Shown piece by piece: positions 1 through 7,617 of a DNA stretch of 32,318 bases. The DNA is taken from positions 323,381 to 355,698 of the forward strand of contig NZ_HE999444.1 in the NCBI RefSeq assembly GCF_000312305.1, written 5' to 3'. The translations under genes were made by a program, and so were the position numbers. The DNA is from Prevotella conceptionensis 9403948 (GTDB taxonomy: Bacteria; Bacteroidota; Bacteroidia; Bacteroidales; Bacteroidaceae). The first letter of the stretch is position 1. Every line of letters begins with the position of its first letter. Below the pieces are notes generated by a model. That model did no database searches. It was not told the origin of the DNA and saw nothing but the letters and a program-made list of their open reading frames with translations.

Positions 1-2
1 GG

Positions 3-74
3 ATGCTTACGTTTATTGTGCCGAGTAACCATTATCAGACCTTTCTTAATTTCGTTATGTATAAGGGCGAGTAA
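3..74 (+). CDS. Possible 3' end of a truncated gene
   Basis: One frame stays open from the window edge to a TAA at 72-74 and would encode about 23 residues ending in FVMYKGE. The other two forward frames also close within the first 80 bases, so the evidence is only that the peptide looks reasonable and lies just upstream of repeat copy A. I do not recognise the family. It may be chance. Confidence 0.25.
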   Translation: MLTFIVPSNHYQTFLNFVMYKGE

Positions 75-524
75 CTGAATGAAACAAGAAATGAAATTAG
101 CTTTGCGCAAAGACCTTGTCTTGACTTTTAATACATTTTTAAGTTGAGCAGTTTATTGCCTTTGTGCTGTAAAACCAAGATAAACACCCGATCATGTACG
201 AAGTGCTGGACTAAGATACAAAAAACCTAAAGTTTTGCACCATTTGTCTGTGGCAAAACGTGGTTGTGCCTCAAAAAGTAACCTAGTGAGCGTTCTTTCA
301 ACACATTCTTTACAAGTTGAAAGCATCTTTCCTGTGGTGCATAATGAGGAAGAAGTAAAGCGCACTTCTTTATGTTTCTTATGTTCTTATGTCGAAAAGG
401 ACGTATTTGTGTTAAGACACGAGAAAAGAACCCCTTCGTTAAGCCAAATGAACAATGTCGAGCTTACCCGAAGATTGTCAGGGCGAGAAAACGCATTTCT
501 AGAGAAACGAGAAAAGAACGATTA

Positions 525-612
525 ACCCGTTCACTTATCCACCCGTTCACTTGTCAATTGGCTAACTCGCCCACTTGTTCACCTATCCACCCGTTAATTA
601 ACCAACCGATGT
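525..612. repeat. Degenerate period-8 array (in copy A)
   Basis: Eleven consecutive 8-base words read roughly ACYYGTTM or ACTTGTYM. They keep the 8-base phase while single words diverge. The array lies between the left block and the conserved core of repeat copy A, the same place as the array in copy B. Confidence 0.75.
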
Positions 613-795
613 AATCTTTTCAGCAAGAATTTTAACACTATGAGTGCCCTTTTTGTCCACCAATCGCCCACCTTGCTGCAAAAAATCGATTCTCGTGAAG
701 GTTTGTTTTGATGCAAAAAGGGGTTAGTCTGTGAATACGACAAAATGAATTTTTATTTAAAAACGCCACCATCTGGACCAGATTTAGGGCTATTT

Positions 796-949
796 GCCGC
801 TAAATGCAAGGTAAAATGGTGCAAAACGCAGTGTGTTTTGGTGCTAAATGCAGTGTGTTTTGCCGCAAAATGCAGTGCGTTTTGATGCTAAACGCAAGGT
901 AAAATGGTGCAAAACGCAGTGCAAAATGCTGCTAAAAGCAAGACGAAAA
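796..949. repeat. 22-bp tandem array, 7 units (copy A)
   Basis: Seven 22-bp units run without gaps: 796-817, 818-839, 840-861, 862-883, 884-905, 906-927 and 928-949. The common core is GCWAAAYGCARKG followed by an A/T-rich end. Units ending GTGYGTTTTG form a near-perfect inverted repeat around one central base; units ending GGTAAAAT lose the right arm. There are no unique spacers, so this is not a CRISPR array. Confidence 0.9.
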
Positions 950-1080
950 GCATAAAAATACACAGAAATGGTATAAACAAAACCTTTCTGAACCATTAAA
1001 TATATGGCTGGAAAGGGCAAAATGGCTGTTAAAAAGCAGGTTTTTGGGGGTTAAAAAGGGGTATTTAAGTTGCAATTAAA

Positions 1081-1431
1081 CAGATGAGCAATGCGAGATA
1101 ACGGCACAAAAAAGAGGTTGGTGCAGGATGCTACCAACCTCGGAATGTGATTTTGACAATCTCAAAATCGAATTAAGTGTTCGCAAATTTAGGCCTTATA
1201 ATCGAATAAACCAAACTTTTCGGATATTTTTTTCGTATTTTAACGTAACAAATCGTAAAGACAAACGTTTGCAAAAGAATTTTCGTGTGCCTTCGGTTCA
1301 CGCCACCACTCCGTCCACACTACCAATTTTCACCCATATTATGTCCCCCCTTCCTTGCCTATCTCACTCTTTTTTAGTTACTTTGCACACTACAAGCAGC
1401 ACTAGCAACAACTTTAAAATACAACAGAACG
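1081..1431 (+). other. Gap before metY with strong hairpin
   Basis: This stretch holds no convincing gene. A strong hairpin lies at 1114-1141, with arms GAGGTTGGT and ACCAACCTC and an inner GCA/TGC extension. It resembles a terminator or structured leader, but there is no clean T run and I cannot match it to a known riboswitch. The rest, to the metY start, is AT-rich. Confidence 0.5.
1354..1385 (+). promoter_or_regulatory. Putative metY promoter
   Basis: A TTACTTTG at 1378-1385 resembles the Bacteroidota -7 box TAnnTTTG with one mismatch. CTTG at 1354-1357 lies 20 bases upstream at the -33 position. Transcription would start near 1392, leaving a leader of about 40 bases. Confidence 0.4.
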
Positions 1432-2703
1432 ATGAAGAAACAAACTTTATGCGTACAGGCAGGATGGGAACCTAAGAACGGCGAACCTCGCGTACTGCCC
1501 ATTATTCAAAGCACGACTTTCAAGTACGACAACACAGAAGAGATGGCCATGCTTTTCGATTTGAAGAAAGAAGGCTACTTCTATACACGCTTACAAAACC
1601 CAACCAACGACGCTGTTGCGAAGAAAATAGCCGCATTAGAAGGTGGCGTGGCGGCAGTTCTCACATCGAGCGGACAAGCAGCCAACTTCTATGCAGTGTT
1701 TAACATCTGCGAGGCGGGCGACCACTTCGTTTCTTCAAGCGAGATATACGGCGGAACGTTCAATCTCTTTGCAGTAACGCTTAAAAAGCTTGGCATCGAC
1801 TGCACGTTTGTTCATCCCGATGCCTCGGACGATGAGATACAGGCTGCTTTCCACCCTAACACCAAGCTGCTCTTCGGCGAAACCATTTCAAATCCCAGCT
1901 GTGCAGTGCTAGATATTGAGAAGTTCGCACGCATTGCACACCGCAATGGCGTACCCTTAATTGTGGACAACACCTTTGCCACACCCATCAATTGCAACCC
2001 CTTTGAGTGGGGATGCGACATCGTTACCCACTCTACAACGAAATATATGGACGGACATGCCACCTCTGTTGGCGGCGTTGTGGTGGATAGCGGCAACTTC
2101 GACTGGGAAACGAACGCCGAAAAGTTCGCCGGATTGTGCACGCCCGACAGCTCATACCACGGCCTGACTTACACCACGGCCTTCGGAAAGATGGCTTATA
2201 TCACGAAAATGGTGGTTCAACTGATGCGCGACCTCGGCTCGATTCCTAGCCCACAGAACGCTTTTCTGCTAAACATCGGACTTGAAACGCTGCACCTACG
2301 CATGCGACAGCATTGTCAAAACGCACAGAAAGTGGCCGAATACCTGCATAACGACCCGCATGTGGCATGGGTGCATTACTGCGGATTGGAAGACGATGCC
2401 AACCACGAGAAGGCGAAAAAGTACCTACCCAACGGCTCGTGTGGCGTGCTTTCGTTCGGTTTGAAGGGCGACAGAGCCACTGCCGTGAAGTGGATGGACG
2501 CGTTAAAGATGATTGCTATCGTTACGCATGTGGCCGATGCACGCACCTGCGTGCTGCATCCTGCCAGCCATACACACCGACAACTGTCTGATGAGCAACT
2601 TCGCGAGGCTGGCGTCACAACCGATCTCATCCGCCTTTCGGTGGGCATAGAAGATGTGGAAGACATCTTGGCCGACATCAAACAGGCGTTGGAAAAGCTG
2701 TAA
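1432..2703 (+). CDS. metY: O-acetylhomoserine sulfhydrylase (MetY-type)
   Basis: A PLP-dependent enzyme of the Cys/Met metabolism family. It is expected to replace the acetyl group of O-acetylhomoserine with sulfide to give homocysteine in cytosolic methionine synthesis. The 423-residue length fits MetY. Family landmarks are the N-terminal AGWEP and PIIQSTTF, YTRLQNPT near residue 52, SSGQAA near 80, the VDNTFATP strand and the Schiff-base lysine K204 in THSTTKYMDGH. The C-terminal LSVGIEDVEDI is typical of the family. The ATG at 1432 gives the expected N-terminus. It appears to be a single-gene unit. A cystathionine gamma-synthase-like role is less likely given the length and the long central insertion. 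Confidence 0.93.
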   Translation: MKKQTLCVQAGWEPKNGEPRVLPIIQSTTFKYDNTEEMAMLFDLKKEGYFYTRLQNPTNDAVAKKIAALEGGVAAVLTSSGQAANFYAVFNICEAGDHFVSSSEIYGGTFNLFAVTLKKLGIDCTFVHPDASDDEIQAAFHPNTKLLFGETISNPSCAVLDIEKFARIAHRNGVPLIVDNTFATPINCNPFEWGCDIVTHSTTKYMDGHATSVGGVVVDSGNFDWETNAEKFAGLCTPDSSYHGLTYTTAFGKMAYITKMVVQLMRDLGSIPSPQNAFLLNIGLETLHLRMRQHCQNAQKVAEYLHNDPHVAWVHYCGLEDDANHEKAKKYLPNGSCGVLSFGLKGDRATAVKWMDALKMIAIVTHVADARTCVLHPASHTHRQLSDEQLREAGVTTDLIRLSVGIEDVEDILADIKQALEKL

Positions 2704-2984
2704 CGCCCTTACAACGCTACGTTAAGTGTGCGTTGAAAAAAGGGAAAAGGAGCATGGAAAGTGTGGCTAACCCATATTGTGAACAGGGTTTGCGCACTTT
2801 CCCCACCTGTCAGCAAAACGAAAAAGCAGGTATAGTTGGTAATTTGTGAGCAGGTAATCTTCTGTTTCCACCCAATTATCAGCAGACCTCTATAATAAGA
2901 AAAGAAATTGATTAGAAACCTCTCCCTATCGATTAACAAAACATTTAGGGTGAGTGTACTTCGAAGTTTTTCAAACGCCTAGAC

Positions 2985-3440
2985 ATGAACATCAAACTTG
3001 AAAAGGGAATAAACAAAGACAACGCCTCGCTTTTATGTAAGTGGTCTAATGAACAAGGAAAAGCGTTTCAGGAGCAATGGATGGGTCCCAAAATCTCTTA
3101 TCCGTTGAGTTATGGTAAAATAAAGGGCCTCGAAAATGTATTTTCCATATTCAATAATGGGGAATTTGTCGGAATGATACAAGAAATACAAATTGGCAAA
3201 GACAACATACACATAGGCAGATTTGTAATAAATCCTCAAAAAACAGGATTGGGTTTAGGCACAGAGGCACTAAAAAGGTTTGTAGATTTCATTTTTAAGG
3301 ATGACAATATTGAAAGTATTTCTTTGACAGTCTTCGACTTCAACCAAAATGCAAAGAAACTCTATGAGAAACTTGGCTTTGAAATCAACGAGATAATTGA
3401 AGTCCCAAAGCTGAAATACATTATGAGAATGCACAGATAG
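2985..3440 (+). CDS. GNAT family N-acetyltransferase
   Basis: A 151-residue acetyltransferase fold that would move an acetyl group from acetyl-CoA to an unknown amine. The acetyl-CoA loop is visible as a VINPQKTGLGLGTEAL segment around residues 83-98, followed by the typical C-terminal NAKKLYEKLGFE. No substrate can be assigned. The gene and the two that follow are clearly richer in A/T than metY, which suggests accessory DNA. It converges with the WG-repeat lipoprotein gene, with a hairpin between them. Confidence 0.85.
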   Translation: MNIKLEKGINKDNASLLCKWSNEQGKAFQEQWMGPKISYPLSYGKIKGLENVFSIFNNGEFVGMIQEIQIGKDNIHIGRFVINPQKTGLGLGTEALKRFVDFIFKDDNIESISLTVFDFNQNAKKLYEKLGFEINEIIEVPKLKYIMRMHR

Positions 3441-3484
3441 GTTATGTCGGTTCGGTATAAAAGCCATAAAGAACAAACCAATAA

Positions 3485-3520
3485 AAAGAGGAAGTGTCAA
3501 GACTGCCACATCCTCTTCTT
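3485..3520. terminator. Hairpin between convergent genes
   Basis: Arms AGAGGAAGTG (3487-3496) and CACATCCTCT pair with one mismatch and are followed by a TTCTTG stretch. It lies 45 bases after the GNAT stop and would end that transcript. It could also act on the convergent lipoprotein gene. The left arm with its flank, AAAGAGGAAGTGTCAA (3485-3500), recurs inverted in the tRNA terminator at 4747-4762. Confidence 0.65.
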
Positions 3521-3666
3521 GTACAAGCATTTTTTAATGCGAGGTGTGGATAAACAAGTTTGTTCGTCTACTATCTTGCAGATAATGATAGAGCCAAATT
3601 TGCAAAAAGCAAATACAAGATCTATACATTGAACAGTGTTATAGGCCTATTGTTCTATACTGTTGC

Positions 3667-4200
3667 TTATCTTTTCTTCTTCGAAATGAAATACCATTTA
3701 TCGGATAGCCAAGTGGTATGGCGATCTACACCTTCACCACATGGCACCAACACGCCTGTATCAGTCACCTTTGCACGTCCCTCTTTAAAAGGATAAGCAA
3801 ATTTAAAGCGTGGCGAGATGACGACATTCCCCAGCGTATCGGCAAATCCTACAAGTGCGTTATCATCTACAATTCTAAACAACCCATCGGCAGGATAGTC
3901 GGGTCCGTTATCGTAATTGAAGACCTTAAAGAGAAACTCACCTTTGTTGTTAAAACATTTAATTGCGCCCACACTATCTGCAACGAAACCAATGCGCGAA
4001 ATAGTATCTGTATAAGCGAAGGGAAATGTGCAATCAACAATAGTATCGCCTTGGGCGTTTATATACCCATAAAGCCCATTTCGTTCAGCAACAAAAAGTC
4101 GGTTATCTGCATCCTTGCAGTTTGCAAATAATACCACTGCAAGAAAAGAGATGACGATACACCAGCCAGAAGTTCTCATATTGCTGTTATTTAAGTTCAT
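3667..4200 (-). CDS. WG-repeat lipoprotein, possible immunity protein
   Basis: The protein has a short positive N-terminus, a hydrophobic stretch CIVISFLAVVLF and a cysteine in LFANC. This looks like a lipoprotein signal, although FAN is an unusual set of residues before the cysteine. The mature part carries WG-type beta repeats: GLYGYINAQGDTIV, a middle unit with FNNKGEFLFKV, and VGFADTLGNVVISPRF followed by PFKEGRAKV. Two starts fit: 4200, which overlaps the amidase stop by 14 bases, and 4179, which gives a more standard signal peptide. It lies directly after the Tae4-like amidase gene on the same strand. Tae4 immunity proteins act in the periplasm, so an exported partner makes sense, but the WG fold differs from the known alpha-helical Tai4. 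Immunity is an inference. Confidence 0.75.
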   Translation of the reverse strand: MNLNNSNMRTSGWCIVISFLAVVLFANCKDADNRLFVAERNGLYGYINAQGDTIVDCTFPFAYTDTISRIGFVADSVGAIKCFNNKGEFLFKVFNYDNGPDYPADGLFRIVDDNALVGFADTLGNVVISPRFKFAYPFKEGRAKVTDTGVLVPCGEGVDRHTTWLSDKWYFISKKKR

Positions 4201-4642
4201 ATAATAAAGCCATTCCGCACTCATCAAAGTACCCGTGACCTTCGACTTCTTTCCCGTCAAACAAATCAATGTGCCCAGCAGCATCGTCCCATTCACAGTT
4301 GGAAAAGATTATAACACCTTTCTTCCCTCGAAAATCTTTTGCTGCATGCCCCTTTATTGGAGACCCTCCTATATGTTTCTTAACAAACTTCTTCATGCCT
4401 GCTACTCGATACAAGTACCATTTTTTATATTTCCCCGAAGAGACACTCCCATCATACCGGCTTATAGGCATGCCTGAATAATTAAAAGCATACGACATTC
4501 TAATAGCACAAGCATTTTTAAAAATGTTGGCTTTGATGTTCGCTTCGACTTTACCACCACTCAACTTCCCCACTTTCGAGGGTGCAAGAGACTTTACTCG
4601 TGCAAAGTTAGAGCTAAGTGTTGAATAAGAAATTGCCGTCAT
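4187..4642 (-). CDS. Tae4-like peptidoglycan amidase effector
   Basis: A 151-residue protein matching the type VI secretion amidase effector 4 family (NlpC/P60-like). Members cut the D-glutamyl-mDAP amide bond in the peptidoglycan of rival cells. The catalytic cysteine is C45 in NACAIRMSYAFN, the histidine H124 in AGHIDLFDG, and an acidic partner may be D126 or D140. The C-to-H spacing fits characterised Tae4 enzymes (C44 and H126). The YRVAGM and GKKGVIIF segments also fit. There is no signal peptide, as expected for a protein delivered by a secretion machine. A consensus promoter lies upstream and a lipoprotein gene overlaps its 3' end. No secretion genes are in the window, so the delivery route is unknown. 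Confidence 0.85.
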   Translation of the reverse strand: MTAISYSTLSSNFARVKSLAPSKVGKLSGGKVEANIKANIFKNACAIRMSYAFNYSGMPISRYDGSVSSGKYKKWYLYRVAGMKKFVKKHIGGSPIKGHAAKDFRGKKGVIIFSNCEWDDAAGHIDLFDGKEVEGHGYFDECGMALLYELK

Positions 4643-4662
4643 ATTAAATTACTTTTTAATCA

Positions 4663-4693
4663 CAAAGATACTTATTATCCTCGAATACTCAAA
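4663..4693 (-). promoter_or_regulatory. Promoter of the Tae4-like gene
   Basis: On the minus strand, TATCTTTG (4663-4670) matches the -7 box TAnnTTTG exactly. TTTG (4690-4693) is the -33 box, with 19 bases between. Transcription would start near 4656, about 14 bases before the ATG at 4642. The module therefore seems to have its own strong vegetative promoter. Confidence 0.75.
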
Positions 4694-4728
4694 AGAAATA
4701 GAAATAAAGCGAAAAAGAGAAGAAACAA

Positions 4729-4762
4729 AAAGAGGAAATGTTTTTATTGACACTTCCTCTTT
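4729..4762 (-). terminator. Terminator of the tRNA-Asp genes
   Basis: Read on the minus strand, a 12-base arm AAAGAGGAAGTG is followed by CATTTCCTCTTT and then TTGTTTC. The stem has one mismatch and ends in a T-rich tail, as in intrinsic terminators. It begins just after the 3' end of the promoter-distal tRNA-Asp gene. Confidence 0.75.
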
Positions 4763-4765
4763 AAG

Positions 4766-4839
4766 CGGTGCGTACGAGATTCGAACTCGTGACCTCCTGC
4801 GTGACAGGCAGGCATTCTAACCTACTGAACTAACGCACC
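4766..4839 (-). tRNA. tRNA-Asp (GTC), second copy
   Basis: The cloverleaf is clear on the minus strand. The acceptor stem GGTGCGT/ACGCACC has discriminator G. The anticodon stem CCTGC/GCAGG encloses loop CTGTCAC with anticodon GTC, and the T-arm contains GTTCGAATC. CCA is not encoded. Its sequence is identical to the copy at 4865-4938, and a 25-base spacer separates them. Confidence 0.96.
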
Positions 4840-4864
4840 TTTCCATGTGCGAACATTAACTTTG

Positions 4865-4938
4865 CGGTGCGTACGAGATTCGAACTCGTGACCTCCTGCG
4901 TGACAGGCAGGCATTCTAACCTACTGAACTAACGCACC
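4865..4938 (-). tRNA. tRNA-Asp (GTC), first copy
   Basis: This is the promoter-proximal copy of a tandem identical pair, with the same stems, anticodon GTC and discriminator G. The two are presumably cut from one precursor made from the promoter at 4968-4998. Confidence 0.96.
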
Positions 4939-4967
4939 TTGTTAAGCTACTGTTCTTAATTGCGGTG

Positions 4968-4998
4968 CAAAGGTAGACATAATTATTGAAACCGCAAA
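4968..4998 (-). promoter_or_regulatory. Promoter of the tRNA-Asp pair
   Basis: On the minus strand, TACCTTTG (4968-4975) is the -7 box and TTTG (4995-4998) the -33 box, with 19 bases between. Both match the Bacteroidota housekeeping consensus. The start would be near 4961, about 22 bases before the first tRNA. Confidence 0.8.
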
Positions 4999-5092
4999 AT
5001 GTTTATTGCATTTTTTAAGGGCGCATTTAAAATTTAAAGCGGCAGAGGTTGCGTTGTTACCGCCATAGCAGCACACTTATCGTTTCCGTTTC

Positions 5093-5123
5093 TTCGTTTT
5101 TCTAAGAGAAAGTATTATATTTG
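5093..5123 (+). promoter_or_regulatory. Promoter of the secreted-protein gene
   Basis: TATATTTG at 5116-5123 is an exact -7 box. The -33 position has TTCG (5093-5096) instead of TTTG, at 19-base spacing. The transcript would have a leader of about 100 bases. Confidence 0.55.
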
Positions 5124-5228
5124 CAAAGGCAACGACACCAACAACTGATGTCTGCAATTGCCTCTCAATGAGGAACCAAGAGTCCCAAACATTAACACCA
5201 CCATTTCAACTTATACTACCGATATAAT

Positions 5229-6305
5229 ATGCCATTAACAATAAGCAAGCGACATTTCGTTTCAATCATACTCCTGTTCGGCGTGTTTGTCCACGCCTGG
5301 TGTTTACACGCAACTCCCATCGACTTCATGGAAAGTAAGCACAGAACATCGCCGTTTGCACTAACAGACGGCGAGGAAACAATGCTGCCCTACTTCACAG
5401 GAGAAACGCCCACATGCCTATACACCGTTTATTTTCTTGGTCGCACCGCCAAGGAACGAAGTTTTTGGGACGTATATAATAAGGTGGGGTTTTGGAAAGA
5501 CAAAGACAATGAATGCCCACACCTATACGCCAAAGACATAGAACGACGCATAACAACAGCAATAAAACAGTATAACATTTTCGCTATCGCCATTGATAAG
5601 GGCATGATAAAAGACATCCAAAAGGGCGATTTCACACCTAACGACGATGCACAATACACTACTTTCCTATTGAAAGAAGGGAAATGGACGGTGGTGGACA
5701 GCTTTAACGTGATGCAATCTCCCACAAATTCGGCGGAGTATCTTATGAAGGTGCTAGACAAAACGAGCCGAAACAACGCACAATTGTTAGGAGACAGCTT
5801 GGTGTCTTCTCCAAACTTCGCCCACAATGTAAATGCCACATGCGCAGAAAATGCAAGTGGATGTATTCTCGAAAAGTTGAAATGCAATTATTATCAGCTG
5901 CATTCCAACACTCCGACTATGGCCTGCCGCTTGGATGAAAGCCATAAAATGAAGTTTAAATCACACAAGACGAGAACCGACACAGAAGAACATATCAAAA
6001 CCTACGCCCTGCTGTTGACGAACAATGTGGTTTCAGACTCTATTCTTTGCTATGAATACTACAACAATGCCGGCACGCTTTCTTGTTACGAACAGCTATA
6101 TTATGTCGACATCAGTAAAGGCAGAATATGGACTGTTAGCCTGACTTACGATGTTGAGAGCGTAGAGGCCGCCGATGCAGACATATACATAATAGACCAA
6201 AAACGGGGTTGTTTTAGGAGAGAGGACAACACTACAAAGCCCCTTGTACGGACACGACAAAGTGCTTGTACGGACACTACAAGACGAAACCGTCTTGACT
6301 TTTAA
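5229..6305 (+). CDS. Secreted protein of unknown function
   Basis: I do not recognise the family. The N-terminus has a signal peptide: a basic start (ISKRHF), a hydrophobic stretch SIILLFGVFVHAWCL and a likely cut after HAT near residue 30. The mature part has no clear domain motif. It holds about ten cysteines and a C-terminal half that reads like beta strands (YALLLTNNVVSDSILCYEYY). The last roughly 22 codons come from repeat DNA: a 22-bp direct repeat starting at 6243 and the left inverted repeat of copy B at 6291. The stop codon lies inside that inverted repeat. The original C-terminus may therefore have been replaced. No operon partner is visible. Confidence 0.7.
   Translation: MPLTISKRHFVSIILLFGVFVHAWCLHATPIDFMESKHRTSPFALTDGEETMLPYFTGETPTCLYTVYFLGRTAKERSFWDVYNKVGFWKDKDNECPHLYAKDIERRITTAIKQYNIFAIAIDKGMIKDIQKGDFTPNDDAQYTTFLLKEGKWTVVDSFNVMQSPTNSAEYLMKVLDKTSRNNAQLLGDSLVSSPNFAHNVNATCAENASGCILEKLKCNYYQLHSNTPTMACRLDESHKMKFKSHKTRTDTEEHIKTYALLLTNNVVSDSILCYEYYNNAGTLSCYEQLYYVDISKGRIWTVSLTYDVESVEAADADIYIIDQKRGCFRREDNTTKPLVRTRQSACTDTTRRNRLDF
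6243..6286 (+). repeat. 22-bp tandem duplication in gene end
   Basis: CTTGTACGGACAC begins two successive 22-bp units, at 6243 and 6265. The second reads CTTGTACGGACACTACAAG and carries inverted arms CTTGTA/TACAAG. A near copy, CTTGTACACACACTACAAG, lies at 7627-7645 just outside the right end of copy B. It may therefore be part of the element's outer ends. Confidence 0.7.
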
Positions 6306-6703
6306 TCTTTCTACAGATTAAGAGGAGGTTATGTCTTTGTGCTGCAAAACCAAGATAAACGCCCCGTTCATCTATGACGTGCCAAACAAAGATATGATGA
6401 AATCTGAAATTCTGCCCCATTCGCCTGTGGCAAAACATGGCTATGTCCCCCAAAAGGTAACCTGGCGGGAGTTTTTTCAATACAATCTTTACAAGTTGAA
6501 AGCATCTTTCCTGTGGCACATAATGAGGAAAAAGTAAAGCGCATTTCTTTATGTTCCATCTGTTCTTATGTAGAAATGGACGTATTTATGTTAAGACACG
6601 AGAAAAGAACGTTTTCGTTAAGCCAAATGAACAATGTCGAGCTTGCTCGAACATCGTCGTGGCGAGAAAACGCACTTTTAGAGGAACAAGAAAAGAACGA
6701 TTA

Positions 6704-6820
6704 ACTCGTTCACCTATCCACTCGTTAACTTGTCCATTCGTCCCACTCGCCAACTGGTTAACTTGTCAACTGGTTAACTCGTCAACTCGTCAACCTGTTA
6801 ACCTATCCACGCGGTTACAC
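6704..6820. repeat. Degenerate period-8 array (in copy B)
   Basis: About 14 words of the type AACTNGTY or AACTCGTC keep an 8-base phase with one or two slips. It occupies the same place inside copy B as 525-612 does in copy A, but is longer. The two arrays have therefore changed length independently. Confidence 0.75.
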
Positions 6821-7015
6821 ATCAATGGATGTAAACTATTCGGTATAGAATTTAACACTATGAGTGCCCTTTTTGTACACCAATCGCCCACCTTGCTGCA
6901 AAAAATCGATTCTCGCGGAGGTTGGTTTAGATGCAAAAAGGGGTTAGCCTATAAACACAACAAAATGAATTTTTATTTAAAAACGACACTATCTGCACCA
7001 GATTTAGGGTTATTT

Positions 7016-7169
7016 GCCGCTAAATGCTAGGTAAAATGGTGCAAAACGCAGTGCGTTTTGGTGCTAAATGCAGTGCGTTTTGCCGCAAAATGCAGTGCGT
7101 TTTGATGCTAAACGCAGGGTAAAATGGTGCTAAACGCCGTTCAAAATGCGGCTAAATGCAAGACGAAAA
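7016..7169. repeat. 22-bp tandem array, 7 units (copy B)
   Basis: Seven 22-bp units start at 7016, 7038, 7060, 7082, 7104, 7126 and 7148. Unit 2, read with its neighbour, contains CAAAACGCAGTGCGTTTTG, a perfect palindrome of 9-base arms around one central base. Unit order and type match copy A one for one, so both copies descend from one array. Confidence 0.9.
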
Positions 7170-7617
7170 GCATAAAAATACACCGAAATAGTATAAACTA
7201 AACCCTTCTGAACCATTAGATATATGGCTGAAAAGGGCTAAATAGCTGTTAAAAAGCAGGTTTTTAGGGTTAAAAGCGAGTAATTGGGCTTGAGAAATTA
7301 CGAGCATTCAGCCAAACTAGAAAGGCTAAATGGTGCAAAATGCAGGCTTTTCTCTTAAAAACGAACATATTTGAAGGCGTGAAAGATCAGAAATAGGGAC
7401 AATTTACCTACTTTATGGCCTGTATTTGCGCTAGAACAGCGCGGAATTTAGAGTGATATTGTAAAATAAAAGATAATAATTTAAGTTTTTACCTGATGTA
7501 TTTGTGAATTGGGGAGCTAATGTCTTCGGGAGTTGTTGGGCTTTCGTTAGTTTATAGGCCTGTGAGTTGACTTGTCCTGCACTCCTCTCAATTTATAGGA
7601 TATTAAAAGTCAAGACG

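Larger units (their letters stand above)
118..1080 (+). repeat. Dispersed repeat element, copy A
   Basis: This stretch matches 6292-7270 (copy B) almost throughout. It starts with GTCTTGACTTTTAAT at 118-132, which is also the left end of copy B. In order it holds a variable left part, a block with short open frames (about 300-524), a period-8 array (525-612), a conserved core from about 630, seven 22-bp units (796-949) and an AT-rich tail to about 1070. Unlike copy B it has no inverted right end, so it looks decayed. Short frames at 235-525 and 372-614 have counterparts in copy B, but many differences change the amino acid, so I treat the element as non-coding. Confidence 0.85.
6291..7617 (+). 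repeat. Dispersed element, copy B, with inverted ends
   Basis: About 1.33 kb bounded by a perfect 16-bp inverted repeat: CGTCTTGACTTTTAAT at 6291-6306 and its complement at 7602-7617. Inside are a left block matching copy A, a period-8 array (6704-6820), the conserved core from about 6850, seven 22-bp units (7016-7169), an AT-rich tail shared with copies A and C, and a right segment whose end recurs inverted in fragment D (20831-20915). No transposase or other credible gene lies inside. It could be a non-autonomous mobile element or a structural repeat; the sequence alone cannot decide. Confidence 0.85.

Noticed and set aside
235..614. Short open frames in element copy A with counterparts in copy B
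   Set aside because: Two overlapping frames are open in both copies. Differences often change the amino acid, lengths differ, and one frame runs on through the period-8 array. This fits DNA-level homology better than a conserved protein.
796..949. CRISPR array
   Set aside because: Units are contiguous with no unique spacers, and no cas genes are in the window.
4766..4938. tRNA-Asp pair as an integration site
   Set aside because: Both tRNAs are complete, no integrase is present and no partial tRNA copy is seen on the far side of the AT-rich insert.
6551..7030. 159-codon frame within copy B
   Set aside because: It crosses the left block, the period-8 array and the core. Copy A has stops in the same frame, so it is a chance opening.
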